A stretch of DNA of 64,000 nt. Origin: Campylobacter geochelonis (GTDB lineage Bacteria > Campylobacterota > Campylobacteria > Campylobacterales > Campylobacteraceae). The notes beneath the pieces were generated by a model that made no database searches, was not told where the DNA came from, and worked only from the letters and a program-made list of their open reading frames with translations. Below, one piece after another: positions 55,723 to 64,000 of the stretch. Positions within the stretch are counted from its first letter, which is position 1, and each line of letters starts with the position of its first letter. The stretch spans positions 1,302,001 through 1,366,000 of the forward strand of contig NZ_CP053844.1 in NCBI RefSeq assembly GCF_013201685.1, in the 5' to 3' direction. Made by a program: the position numbers and the translations under genes.

Positions 55723-56274
55723 ATGCAAATAAGCTATAAGCTAACTAAGTTAGACTATCTAATTTATCAGCTTTATATATATGAAACCAATCCAAAAGAG
55801 AGAAAAAAAAGATTTTTTTGGCGCTCTTTATCTGTAGGAATTTGGCTTTTTGCGATTTTTTATATATCATATACTTCATCACCAACAAATGGATTTATTT
55901 TGTTTTTAGTCTTTATTTTAATGCTTTGTTTTTACCCATTTTATGTTAAATCTAGCGTTAAAAAACAGTTTAAAAAATATATACAAAAATACTTTATTAA
56001 CTCCATTAACAAAGAGATAACAGCGTCTTATAAAGATAACGAAATTTGCGTATCGATACAAAAGAATAACTCTTTTAACAAATTTAGCGCAAAAGATATC
56101 AAAAAGATAGTAAAATTTGGAGATATGTTTTATATCTTTGTTGGCGAAAATACTGCGATTATAGTGCCAAATGACAGCCCAAATAATCTAGCATTTACAA
56201 CCCACATAGCAAAAGCTTTAAATCTAGGCATATCAATAGAAAACAATGATAAACTAATAAGGAAATATCTATGA
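55723..56274 (+). CDS. YcxB-like membrane protein
   Basis: This 183-aa protein has two adjacent membrane helices at about 40-80 (FFWRSLSVGIWLFAIFYISY and GFILFLVFILMLCFYPFYV). A small beta-rich domain follows (ITASYKDNEICVSIQ, IKKIVKFGDMFYIFV). This is the layout of the YcxB-like family, whose function is unknown. AAAGGAAAA precedes the ATG. It overlaps lolA by four bases (ATGA), so the two are coupled. Confidence 0.65.
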   Translation: MQISYKLTKLDYLIYQLYIYETNPKERKKRFFWRSLSVGIWLFAIFYISYTSSPTNGFILFLVFILMLCFYPFYVKSSVKKQFKKYIQKYFINSINKEITASYKDNEICVSIQKNNSFNKFSAKDIKKIVKFGDMFYIFVGENTAIIVPNDSPNNLAFTTHIAKALNLGISIENNDKLIRKYL

Positions 56275-56783
56275 AAAAACTCTTTTTAACCCTGCTTTTT
56301 AGCCTAAATTTTGCCTTTGCAAACCCGCTTGAGTTTAACACTTTAAGCAGCGATTTTACACAAACAGTAACCAGTGATGGAAGTAGCATAAAATATAGTG
56401 GAAATTTTATCACGACAAAAGAGCTTGCTTTTTGGCACTACAGCACGCCAAATCTTAAAGATATCTACTTTAGCAAGACTCGCGTCGTATCTATCGAGCC
56501 CGATTTAGAGCAAGCCATACTCACAAAACTAGATCAAATTCCAAATTTAACCGCAGTTTTACAAAGCGCAAAAAAAGAAAAAGATGGAAGCTATAGCGCT
56601 AAATTTGATGATATAACATATAAAATAGAGCTAGAAAATAATCTTATTAGCAAAATAAGTTATAAAGATAAGCTTGATAATGATATAGAAATTAAGCTAA
56701 ATAATGTCAAGAAAGATGAGCCTATAGATGAGAGCAAACTTGAGCCGATTATACCAAAAGGATATGATATCATCACTCAATGA
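56271..56783 (+). CDS. lolA: Outer-membrane lipoprotein carrier LolA
   Basis: This 170-aa protein has a signal peptide (LFLTLLFSLNFAFA) and then the LolA pattern: LSSDFTQTVTSDGSSIKYSG, FWHYSTPNLKDIYF and VVSIEPDLEQAIL. LolA carries lipoproteins across the periplasm from LolCDE. It is somewhat shorter than E. coli LolA, as is common in this group. It starts inside the end of the YcxB-like gene. Confidence 0.88.
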   Translation: MKKLFLTLLFSLNFAFANPLEFNTLSSDFTQTVTSDGSSIKYSGNFITTKELAFWHYSTPNLKDIYFSKTRVVSIEPDLEQAILTKLDQIPNLTAVLQSAKKEKDGSYSAKFDDITYKIELENNLISKISYKDKLDNDIEIKLNNVKKDEPIDESKLEPIIPKGYDIITQ

Positions 56784-57409
56784 TATATAAGTTTTAAAAT
56801 AACTTGTTGTGTAAAAATACAAATTTAGTTTGGAAATTTCTATATCAATTAGAGATTTCCAAGCGTAGAAAAATGTATTTTAAATTTATAAAAACTATTA
56901 AAAAATATGACTAAATATAGCGAAAATTGCGGTCAAATTTAAAAAACTATTTTAACTTGAACTTAAATTTTACAAGATACTGCTGGCAAAATTTTAGAAT
57001 ATAAATTTAGAAAATCTAGGAATTAGCGATATGTTTTTAGCTATTTACTACTATAAATTTAGATAATTTTTATTAAAATTTATGTGTATGTAATATAAAA
57101 ATATTAAACTAAAAAGCTTAAAAAAGACAATTTAAGCAAAGATTTAAAATATTTTTTTAAATCACAAAACATAAATTTATAAAATTAAAACGACTACTCA
57201 CTGCCATTATCTTTAAAAATTTACTTGCTTTTTTAAAAATTTATTTTCACTAAAAGCAAATCAAATTTAGCTTTAAAAGTACAAATTTAATGCAAAATAT
57301 CAATAAAACGTTTAAAAACAAAAACAATCTTAAAAATTATCAAACATTTTAAAACCATAAATTTCGCAAATTAAAACTACCCTAACCTGTATTTTTAAAA
57401 GCACTAAAT
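56784..57409. other. Long AT-rich intergenic region
   Basis: No gene is seen between the convergent lolA and helicase genes. An imperfect hairpin (TTGGAAATTTCT at 56830-56841 with AGAGATTTCCAA at 56851-56862) may end lolA transcription. The remainder is AT-rich without clear structure. Confidence 0.5.
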
Positions 57410-58750
57410 TTATTCAAAGTATATAAACGCCTGCTCGTTATAAAAATTTCTAACCTCATCATTTACTTTTACAACTCGGTTTATATAGCTTTCAAAGCTC
57501 TCTTTTTTGTTATAAATAATCTTTAGTTTTTTAGGATCAACCGCGCGAGAAAGCGCTACATAAAGCTGCCCATCGGTAAATATGTTGTTTAAATCACAAA
57601 CCAAATTCTCTATACTCATTCCTTGCGATTTATGTATCGTTATGGCATAAGCTAGGCGTATTGGAAACTGATAGTAGCTTGCTAAAACAGTGTAGTCTAG
57701 GCTATCGCTTTCAATGGCGATTTCGGTTAAATCATAGCTATTTCGCTCTACTTCTATAATTTCTCCATTGTTTTTTTCTACTATAATCGACTCGATTTGC
57801 CCATCTTTTTTCTCTATATCTTTTATGGTTCCACTCTCGCCATTATAAAATAAAATTTTCTCATGAGTTAGCGAGTATTTATTAGTAGTAAATATAACTT
57901 TTGCACCGATTTTAAACTCAAAACTATCCACAACATTTAAATTCTTAAGCCATTTTTCAACTCTATCATCTGGTAAATTTGAGGAGTAAATTTCATAATA
58001 CCCTTGTGAAATTTCGGTATCATTTGCAAGCTTTTCAAGCATAAATTTATTTAGCTCATCAGCCTCTTTGTTTCTACCAAAAAGAACGGTATTTTCGCCA
58101 TTTAGCGGAATTTCACTAGAGATAAATTTAAGTATATAATTTATCGTTTTTTGGTTTAGTTTTCCAACTCTTATATGAGATAAATTCTCATAAAATTCCA
58201 AGTCATCAGTTCGTTTTGACTTTAAAATTTCTATATAAACAAACTTTGAATTTCTCCAAGAAAGAGCTGAAAAAGCGTATGTTGAGTAAAAAAGCGATCT
58301 GTTTTTCTCCTCATCTTTTTTCATAACCGGAGGAAGTTGGTAAAAATCTCCAACCACAAGTAGCTTGCCTTTAAAATTTGAATTTGCCAAACGGTAACTC
58401 ACAAGATCAAAAAGCTCAGCTGAAACCATCGAAATCTCATCTATAACTATCAAGTCAGTTTTTTCTAAAATTTTCTTTAAATCACTAAGCTTTTGCTTTC
58501 GCCATTTGCTTTTATCATAACCTCTAAGCTCATCGATATTTTTACAAATTCCAAGACAAAAAAACGAGTGAAGCGTCATGCCGCCGATATTTACAGCGCT
58601 TATGCCAGTGCTTCCTAAGGCTACAACATTTTTCTTGTTATCTTTATAATGTTGCATTATATTTTGCGTTGTGTAGCTTTTGCCAACGCCGCCACCACCG
58701 GTTAAGAATACATTTGAGTTTTCTAAAATTTCAAGTATTTGGTTAATCAA
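57410..58750 (-). CDS. Pif1/RecD-like DNA helicase
   Basis: This 446-aa superfamily 1B helicase has Walker A GGGGVGKSYTTQNI (about 18-31), STGISAVNIGGMTLHSFF, Walker B LIVIDEISMVSAELFDLVSY and VVGDFYQLPPV. The C-terminal UvrD-like part reads YAITIHKSQGMSIENL and GQLYVALSRAVDPKKLKII. These motifs are typical of bacterial Pif1-like helicases, which act in DNA repair and on G-quadruplex or forked DNA. It is single and divergent from the lipoprotein gene at 58806. Confidence 0.88.
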   Translation of the reverse strand: MINQILEILENSNVFLTGGGGVGKSYTTQNIMQHYKDNKKNVVALGSTGISAVNIGGMTLHSFFCLGICKNIDELRGYDKSKWRKQKLSDLKKILEKTDLIVIDEISMVSAELFDLVSYRLANSNFKGKLLVVGDFYQLPPVMKKDEEKNRSLFYSTYAFSALSWRNSKFVYIEILKSKRTDDLEFYENLSHIRVGKLNQKTINYILKFISSEIPLNGENTVLFGRNKEADELNKFMLEKLANDTEISQGYYEIYSSNLPDDRVEKWLKNLNVVDSFEFKIGAKVIFTTNKYSLTHEKILFYNGESGTIKDIEKKDGQIESIIVEKNNGEIIEVERNSYDLTEIAIESDSLDYTVLASYYQFPIRLAYAITIHKSQGMSIENLVCDLNNIFTDGQLYVALSRAVDPKKLKIIYNKKESFESYINRVVKVNDEVRNFYNEQAFIYFE

Positions 58751-58805
58751 CAGTTATCCTATTTTTTATAGAATTATATCCAAAAATTTACATTAGGATT
58801 TGGAT

Positions 58806-60923
58806 TTGTCAAAATTTCTTCTTTTACCGCTCATCGCACTCTTTTTTATCTCTTGCTCTACCAGACAACAAGATGCAGATTTGGACTCTTCGCAGTATCC
58901 AAACCACCTAAGTTTGCTAAATTTGGACTTAAAACAAGATGTAAATATCTTACCAGCCATAACAAATCCACTTAAATTTGATAAAAATGTTTTTCTAAAA
59001 AGATACTTTAAAGTATGGAGTAACACCAAGCCAGATACGCCTAAAAAAGATGCTTTTTGGGGACTTGAAACATATAAAAATAACAAATTTAGAACATATT
59101 ACTCACCAAGCAGACGCGCTTATGGCGATGATTTTTTTAACAAAGTTAAAGAAAACGCAAACGAAAATGCCTTTGGAGCTCTATCTTTACCAGCAATTAC
59201 AGTTAAAAACACATTTTTACGAAACATTCCGACACACGAGCCGATTTTTTATGACTTAAAGCTAAATCCAAGCGAAGGATATCCATTTGACTATCTTTCA
59301 AACTCAACTTTAGGCATAAACTACCCACTTTTTGTATCTCATCTAAGCAAAGATGGGGATTTTGCTTTTGTGCAAAATGACGCCGTGTGGGGCTGGGTCG
59401 ATACAAGAGATGTTAAATTTATCTCAAAAGAACAAACAAATATGTTTAAAAACTCAAATTTCATAACCATTTTAAAAGATAGAACGCCCATAAAAGATAG
59501 CCATGGAAACTTCCTTTTTTACGGGCGAGTTGGGACTATTTTGATGTTTGAACGAAGCGATAAAGATAACTTTTATGGCAAAGTTTTTACTCAAAAAGGG
59601 TTAAAAAACTATCACATCTCAAAAGAAAACGCAACCATTTGGCCAGCCGTGCTAAGCGATAAAAATATAAAAAAATCCATCGCAAGCATCCTTGGCGAGC
59701 CGTATGGCTGGGGCGGATTTAGCTACTATAGAGACTGCTCGTTGTTTACTAAAGACATTATGGCTAGTTTTGGAATTTGGCTACCACGAAACTCAAAAGC
59801 ACAAGCAAACGTTTATAAAAGTATAAATTTAGCCGGACTTTCAAATGATGAAAAACTTGAGATTATCAAAAAAGATGGCACGCCGTATCTAAGTGTTTTG
59901 TATATGCCAGGTCACGTTATGCTCTATACGGGCGTGGTTGATGGCAAGGTTACTATCACGCACAACGCGTGGGGAATCGGCACAAAAAGTGGTGGGCGCG
60001 CACTTATCGGACAAACTGCGATAACAACTCTTGAGATAGGAAAAGATAGAAAAGATATATCAAATGATAAGTTACTCTTATCAAGACTTACATCTATGAG
60101 CATTTTGCCAGAAGATAAAAACCAAAGCAACGAGGCAAATTTGGTTTTACAAGCACAAAGCGGTTTAAAAGATAGCAAAGCTTTAATTAACCAAAATAAA
60201 TTTGAAAATGATAGCGCTAGCAAAACGCTAGAACCATCACAACAAAAGCGCACAGCAAGCGAGATTTTAAAACAGTCGTATGGTGTAAATTTAGTAGATA
60301 ACAGAGTATTTTTCAAAGATAAAACAAGCTTGGAATTTGATGATAAAGTTAAAAAAAGCCAAAAAGAGCTTTTAGAAAATGGCGATATAGAGGATATGAT
60401 AAACGGAACTTACCCTGCTTTTAGCCAAATTCTAGCACCAAAAAACGATATCGGACGAGTTAGAAACTATGAGTTTTTAGGTAAAATTTACGGCTCTAGC
60501 GAAGAAGAAGTAAAAGCAAATTTAGTAGATGTCGTGTGGCTAAAAAACAGCTTAAATTTAAAGCTAAAATTCAACTCAAAAAATGGCGCAGCGGCGGCAC
60601 TTAGCAAAGTTAGTGATGAGCTTGATGAGCTAGTTAGTAAGGATTTGTCAAATTTAGCATTTCTGCAAGATATCGGCGGAACGTTTAAATGGCGTAAAAT
60701 CGCTAAAACAAACCGCCCATCAGCCCACAGCTACGGCATCGCCATCGATATAAATGCAGCAAAAAGCAACTATTGGCAGTGGGATAAAAAGTTTAAATTC
60801 ACTAACCAAATTCCACTTGCGATAGTTAAAATCTTTGAAAAACACGGTTTTATCTGGGGTGGGCGCTGGAAGCATTACGATACTATGCACTTTGAGTATC
60901 GCCCTGAATTTTTTGTCAATTAG
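58806..60923 (+). CDS. Lipoprotein with SH3, NlpC/P60 and M15 peptidase domains
   Basis: A lipobox-like segment (LIALFFISCS) marks a lipoprotein of about 705 aa. An SH3b-like region (about 120-290) precedes an NlpC/P60 domain with catalytic Cys in YRDCSLFTKD (about 310) and His in PGHVMLYTG (about 370). A linker region (about 430-560) follows. The C-terminal domain has the M15 zinc pattern: SAHSYGIAIDI (about 637-647) and HFEYRP (about 694). Such enzymes cut peptidoglycan stem peptides. TTG at 58806 is preferred over TTG at 58800 because AGGA lies seven bases upstream. Having two different peptidase domains in one chain is uncommon. Confidence 0.85.
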   Translation: MSKFLLLPLIALFFISCSTRQQDADLDSSQYPNHLSLLNLDLKQDVNILPAITNPLKFDKNVFLKRYFKVWSNTKPDTPKKDAFWGLETYKNNKFRTYYSPSRRAYGDDFFNKVKENANENAFGALSLPAITVKNTFLRNIPTHEPIFYDLKLNPSEGYPFDYLSNSTLGINYPLFVSHLSKDGDFAFVQNDAVWGWVDTRDVKFISKEQTNMFKNSNFITILKDRTPIKDSHGNFLFYGRVGTILMFERSDKDNFYGKVFTQKGLKNYHISKENATIWPAVLSDKNIKKSIASILGEPYGWGGFSYYRDCSLFTKDIMASFGIWLPRNSKAQANVYKSINLAGLSNDEKLEIIKKDGTPYLSVLYMPGHVMLYTGVVDGKVTITHNAWGIGTKSGGRALIGQTAITTLEIGKDRKDISNDKLLLSRLTSMSILPEDKNQSNEANLVLQAQSGLKDSKALINQNKFENDSASKTLEPSQQKRTASEILKQSYGVNLVDNRVFFKDKTSLEFDDKVKKSQKELLENGDIEDMINGTYPAFSQILAPKNDIGRVRNYEFLGKIYGSSEEEVKANLVDVVWLKNSLNLKLKFNSKNGAAAALSKVSDELDELVSKDLSNLAFLQDIGGTFKWRKIAKTNRPSAHSYGIAIDINAAKSNYWQWDKKFKFTNQIPLAIVKIFEKHGFIWGGRWKHYDTMHFEYRPEFFVN

Positions 60924-61573
60924 TCGCATAAATGTAGCTTTTAAAATAAATTAAAATAAGATAAATTAAAATCTAGGTTTTTCTATAAATTTATAAAATT
61001 TTAATTTTGTAAAAATATTAATTTATTATAATCTCTTTTTTAGTGTTTGGCTTTTTTAATCTGTATTTTTTAAATCGCTATCTTTTAGAGTTAACATAAT
61101 TAAAGTCGGTATATTAGGTTTTATCTATATTTGTTAAATTATGGCATAAAATTTTTAGTGAAACAACACAGAGTTTTTATGGGTTTTATTTGCGACAATT
61201 TATTACTCGCAAGATAAGTACAAGAGAAGAGTTTATATCTGCATTTGTTTGATTATCATGACAACTTTGGTTACTTATTAATACGTACTCTAAAACAAGG
61301 CATTTTAAACTCATCTTGCGTTTAGCGACATATTGCAAAATTGATTTGTTTAAGATGTAAAAAACGCTAATTATGACTCTTTTTCATCTTAGAAACTGTA
61401 GTTTCTACTTATAACATCAAAGTTAATTTTATCTAGCGTAAAATATAAATTATGTTTATAAATTTAATTTTCCTACTCTGAATTTACTGACTTTAGACCT
61501 GTTTATATGGAAATTAATAAGCTTTATTTTATTTTAAAATACCATATATTAAAATAGTATTTTAATGTTTTAG
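60924..61573. other. Intergenic region before the CRISPR array
   Basis: No convincing gene. Short frames (for example a 43-codon minus-strand frame near 61200-61330) show no known motif, and I see no cas gene remnant that I can support. Its right end would be the leader if the array is read on the plus strand. Confidence 0.45.
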
Positions 61574-61800
61574 TTGTTTTGTAGCTAAAATTTGTATTAA
61601 AACACAGAAATTTTAAAAGGGATTTTTAAATAAGAAAATTTTACTTGAACAAATTTTGTATTGAAACAAATTTGAGCAAAGATTAAACAGCGGTATTCTA
61701 ACCTATTTTGCTTAAACAAATTTTGTATTGAAACAATATAGCTGCTTTCATCAAGCACTTCTTCAGGATGATTTTACTTAAACAATTTTTGTATCAAAAC
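61574..61800 (+). CRISPR. Short orphan CRISPR array: three clear repeats plus one degenerate
   Basis: Repeats of 30 bases lie at 61638-61667, 61705-61734 and 61771-61800. The core is CAAATTTTGTATTGAAAC in the first two; the last ends GTATCAAAAC. A degenerate unit at 61574-61603 matches in its 3' half (TTTGTATTAAAAC). Spacers are 34, 37 and 36 bases and unrelated to one another. The ATTGAAAC end is typical of type I-B and type III repeats. No cas genes are in the window. The small unit number and changed end repeats suggest an old, inactive or nearly inactive array. Confidence 0.75.
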
Positions 61801-61859
61801 TTGTTTTATAATTAAAATTTAGATATTTATTTTATAAAATTTATCTAGTAGAAGGTAAG

Positions 61860-61893
61860 AATTTGGATAAATTCTAAAAAACTTATCCAAATT
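61860..61893 (-). terminator. Terminator of the class IV aminotransferase gene
   Basis: AATTTGGATAA and TTATCCAAATT form a perfect 11-base stem, 10 bases after the stop of the minus-strand gene. Confidence 0.65.
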
Positions 61894-61902
61894 TATTTTA
61901 AT

Positions 61903-62772
61903 TTATAAAACTCCAGCCTCTTTTTTAAGATGAGCTGCATACATATCACGTAAAATCGGAACAAATTTACCAACTTTTCCACCATTTATCGGCTTTCCAT
62001 CAGCCTTAATTATAGGAAGCAACATCAATGTAGCCGCACTTATAAACGCCTCATCTGCGCCATAAACCTCTTGCATACTAAAAGCTCTTTCTTCTACTTT
62101 AAGTCCAGCATCGCTTGCAAAGCCAAGTATGACCTTTCTTCTAATGCCCGGCAGTATCTCGTTACTCAAAGGTTTTGTTATCAAAACTCCATCTTTGATG
62201 ATAAAAGCAGTCGAACTGCTTCCTTCAGTTACAAGCCCATTTTCCACCATAAAGCATTCAAAAGCTCCTTTTTTGTGCGCTTCGTGTTTCGCAATACATT
62301 GACCAAGAAGCGAAACAGACTTTATATCTCGCCTTTTCCACCTAATATCTTCAACGCTTACGATTTCGATACCTGTTTTTGCATAAGGGTTATTAAATAT
62401 ATCTTTTTGATATGCAAACGCAAAACAAGTAGGTTTAGCATTTTGTATAAAATCAAAGTCTCTCATCGCAACACCACGTGTAACTTGCGTATAAACAGCG
62501 CCCTCTTTGATGTTATTTTTCTCTATCAGTTCATAAAACATCTTCTCATACTCATCATGAGTTAGCGGAATTTCTAGCTCAATTTGCGCCAAACTTCGCT
62601 CAAATCTCTCCCAAAAATTCTTTCTATCTACAAGTTTTCCAGCTACGATTGGAACAACTTCATAAATACCATCGCCAAAGATAAAACCCCTATCAAAAGC
62701 ACTAACTTTAGCCTCGTTTGCGTCCATAAATTCGCCATTTACATAGACTATGCCACTAAGTTCATTAGACAT
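61903..62772 (-). CDS. Class IV aminotransferase, probable D-amino-acid transaminase
   Basis: This 289-aa protein has FDRGFIFGDGIYEVVPIV near the N-terminus and the PLP Lys in RWKRRDIKSVSLL (about 145), close to the IKS-x-NLL of D-amino-acid transaminases. Further motifs are GLVTEGSSSTAFII and ILPGIRRKVIL. This family makes D-alanine or D-glutamate for peptidoglycan. Branched-chain aminotransferase or aminodeoxychorismate lyase are the alternatives; the active-site spacing and length favour the D-amino-acid type. It stands alone. Confidence 0.8.
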   Translation of the reverse strand: MSNELSGIVYVNGEFMDANEAKVSAFDRGFIFGDGIYEVVPIVAGKLVDRKNFWERFERSLAQIELEIPLTHDEYEKMFYELIEKNNIKEGAVYTQVTRGVAMRDFDFIQNAKPTCFAFAYQKDIFNNPYAKTGIEIVSVEDIRWKRRDIKSVSLLGQCIAKHEAHKKGAFECFMVENGLVTEGSSSTAFIIKDGVLITKPLSNEILPGIRRKVILGFASDAGLKVEERAFSMQEVYGADEAFISAATLMLLPIIKADGKPINGGKVGKFVPILRDMYAAHLKKEAGVL

Positions 62773-62909
62773 AATTTCTCTCTTTTCTTTTTAAAAATTT
62801 AACTAACATTTTAGCTAAATTTTGTTTTGTTAGTTATAAAATTTAAGCCCTATAAAGATATTTTGAGAATTTATTGGCTAAAATATGTAAAAAATTTATG
62901 GATTAAAAA

Positions 62910-63407
62910 ATGAAAAACAAAAAACTAAAAGATGAAATCATAGATAGCATGTTTATAGTATCTAAAAAACCAGTCCTTTTTCGCGATTTGCTCGATGCAA
63001 ATGTAGCGTTTAACGAAGGCATGCTTGTTGATCCTGCTAAGCTAAATTTCCGCTTTAGATACGGCAGATCTTATATCGTTTTTGGAGTTATATGTCTTGT
63101 CTTTTTGATACCTTTTATCATTATAACCCATAGTCTTTTTTTAAAAGTTGATTTTCATCTTTCTATAATCGTATCTGTTTTAATAACCGCTTTAGTTTTC
63201 ATATCTTTTGATCTTTTCAAAGTTTGGGCTAGAAAAGAGCTAACGCAAAGACTTATAAAATCGGCTTGGCAAGTGCATTTTCCATACTTTGCTTATGAAA
63301 AATACTCTCAAAAAGTTGAAGAAATTTATGATGAAGCTGTAAAAAAAGAGCTTCCTAGAAGAGATTTAGAGCAGTATGTTTTGGATAGCTTGGTAAAACA
63401 AGATTAA
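62910..63407 (+). CDS. Small membrane protein of unknown function
   Basis: This 165-aa protein has two membrane helices at about 53-95 (YIVFGVICLVFLIPFIIITH and LSIIVSVLITALVFISFDLF) between charged ends. The C-terminal part (YEKYSQKVEEIYDEAVKKEL) looks helical. I do not recognise a family. It ends convergently with rmuC, overlapping by four bases. Confidence 0.7.
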   Translation: MKNKKLKDEIIDSMFIVSKKPVLFRDLLDANVAFNEGMLVDPAKLNFRFRYGRSYIVFGVICLVFLIPFIIITHSLFLKVDFHLSIIVSVLITALVFISFDLFKVWARKELTQRLIKSAWQVHFPYFAYEKYSQKVEEIYDEAVKKELPRRDLEQYVLDSLVKQD

Positions 63408-64000
63408 AAATTTAGATTTTTTATCTTATCAAATTTAGAGCTGATTTTTTCTGAGTTTTCATTAAGCACGGTTGTAGCGTCTTTTAGTTTAGTTGAGTAG
63501 TTTAGTATGCTTTTGTTTTGCTCTTTAAATTTATCAAAATCTTTGGAAAGATTAAAAATCTCTTGTTTGATTGTGTTTGCATTTTTGCTTATACTTTCGT
63601 CTCTTAAAAAAGTTTTAAAAGAGTATAAAAGTGCCATTAATGTTGATGGAGACGCCATAAAAACAGCCTTTTGGTTCATATACTCAAATACTTCGCTTAA
63701 ATTTGAGCATATATAAAGAAATATCGCTTCGCTTGGTATAAACATCACCGCATACTCCGTTGTTTGCGGTGGCAAAATATATTTTAAAGATATATCATCT
63801 ATCTGTCTTTTCAAATCTTTTTTAAACTCTTTTTCATATATCTGCACACTTTTTTTATCATTTAAAGAGCAAGCCTCGCAAATTCTTTGATAGTTTGCAA
63901 GTGGAAATTTTGAGTCGATTGGCAAAACAAGCCCATCTTTTATCTTTAAAACCGCATCAACTATGGTGTTGTTATCAAACCTTTTTTGAAGTTCATAAAA
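63404..64000 (-). CDS. rmuC: RmuC-family protein (partial)
   Basis: The C-terminal 198 codons are in the window; the gene continues past 64000. Visible are DGLVLPIDSKFPL, KYILPPQTTEYAVMFIPSEA and VFMASPSTLMALL, all hallmarks of RmuC. A helical tail with DFDKFKEQNKSI and KLKDATTVLNENSEKIS follows. RmuC proteins have a nuclease-like core and limit DNA rearrangement at inverted repeats. Confidence 0.92.
   Translation of the reverse strand, partial: FYELQKRFDNNTIVDAVLKIKDGLVLPIDSKFPLANYQRICEACSLNDKKSVQIYEKEFKKDLKRQIDDISLKYILPPQTTEYAVMFIPSEAIFLYICSNLSEVFEYMNQKAVFMASPSTLMALLYSFKTFLRDESISKNANTIKQEIFNLSKDFDKFKEQNKSILNYSTKLKDATTVLNENSEKISSKFDKIKNLNF

Noticed and set aside
60924-61573. Possible cas gene remnants beside the CRISPR array
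   Set aside because: I translated several short frames on both strands and found no Cas1, Cas2 or other Cas motif.

Overview
The window looks like a chromosome segment of a Campylobacter-type epsilonproteobacterium. It is very AT-rich, has short AT-rich intergenic gaps, and carries housekeeping genes typical of that group (SecA, a LolC/E permease, LolA, RmuC, a class IV aminotransferase). The species cannot be fixed from the sequence alone.

Positions 1-46,727 form a type I secretion (T1SS) island, almost all of it on the minus strand. The ABC exporter and membrane-fusion protein lie at the left end (204-3976). The TolC-like outer-membrane protein lies at the right end (45156-46727). Between them are cassettes of RTX proteins (calcium-binding GGxGxD repeats). 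Each RTX gene is preceded by a gene for a membrane-anchored or exported protein; in six cassettes this partner has ankyrin repeats. One giant RTX protein (3738 aa) carries a C-terminal region that is repeated almost identically on five RTX genes and is the likely secretion signal. Three more RTX genes (675, 1334 and 659 aa) have different N-termini, share repeat bodies with each other or with the giant, and stop before any secretion signal. Three nearly identical 256-aa mini-RTX genes join a shared N-terminus directly to the C-terminal region. A lipase-type RTX gene and its partner at the right edge are pseudogenes.

My reading is that this is a polymorphic, probably interbacterial, toxin-immunity locus. 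Because T1SS signals are C-terminal, the variable toxin tip is N-terminal, and displaced tips would be left upstream of the live gene. This mirrors the geometry of Rhs/CDI loci, where displaced C-terminal tips lie downstream. A 1.83-kb direct repeat in frame between the 1334-aa truncated gene and the giant gene would let one crossover rebuild a full-length toxin with the other tip. The repeats and truncations are seen directly; the toxin, immunity and switching roles are inferred.

The right part (47,227-64,000) is mostly ordinary: a secA-LolC/E permease operon, a GABA utilisation operon (gabT-gabD-permease), a YcxB-like gene with lolA, a Pif1/RecD-like helicase, a lipoprotein joining NlpC/P60 and M15 peptidase domains, a short orphan CRISPR array, a D-amino-acid-transaminase-like gene, a small membrane protein and the edge of rmuC.
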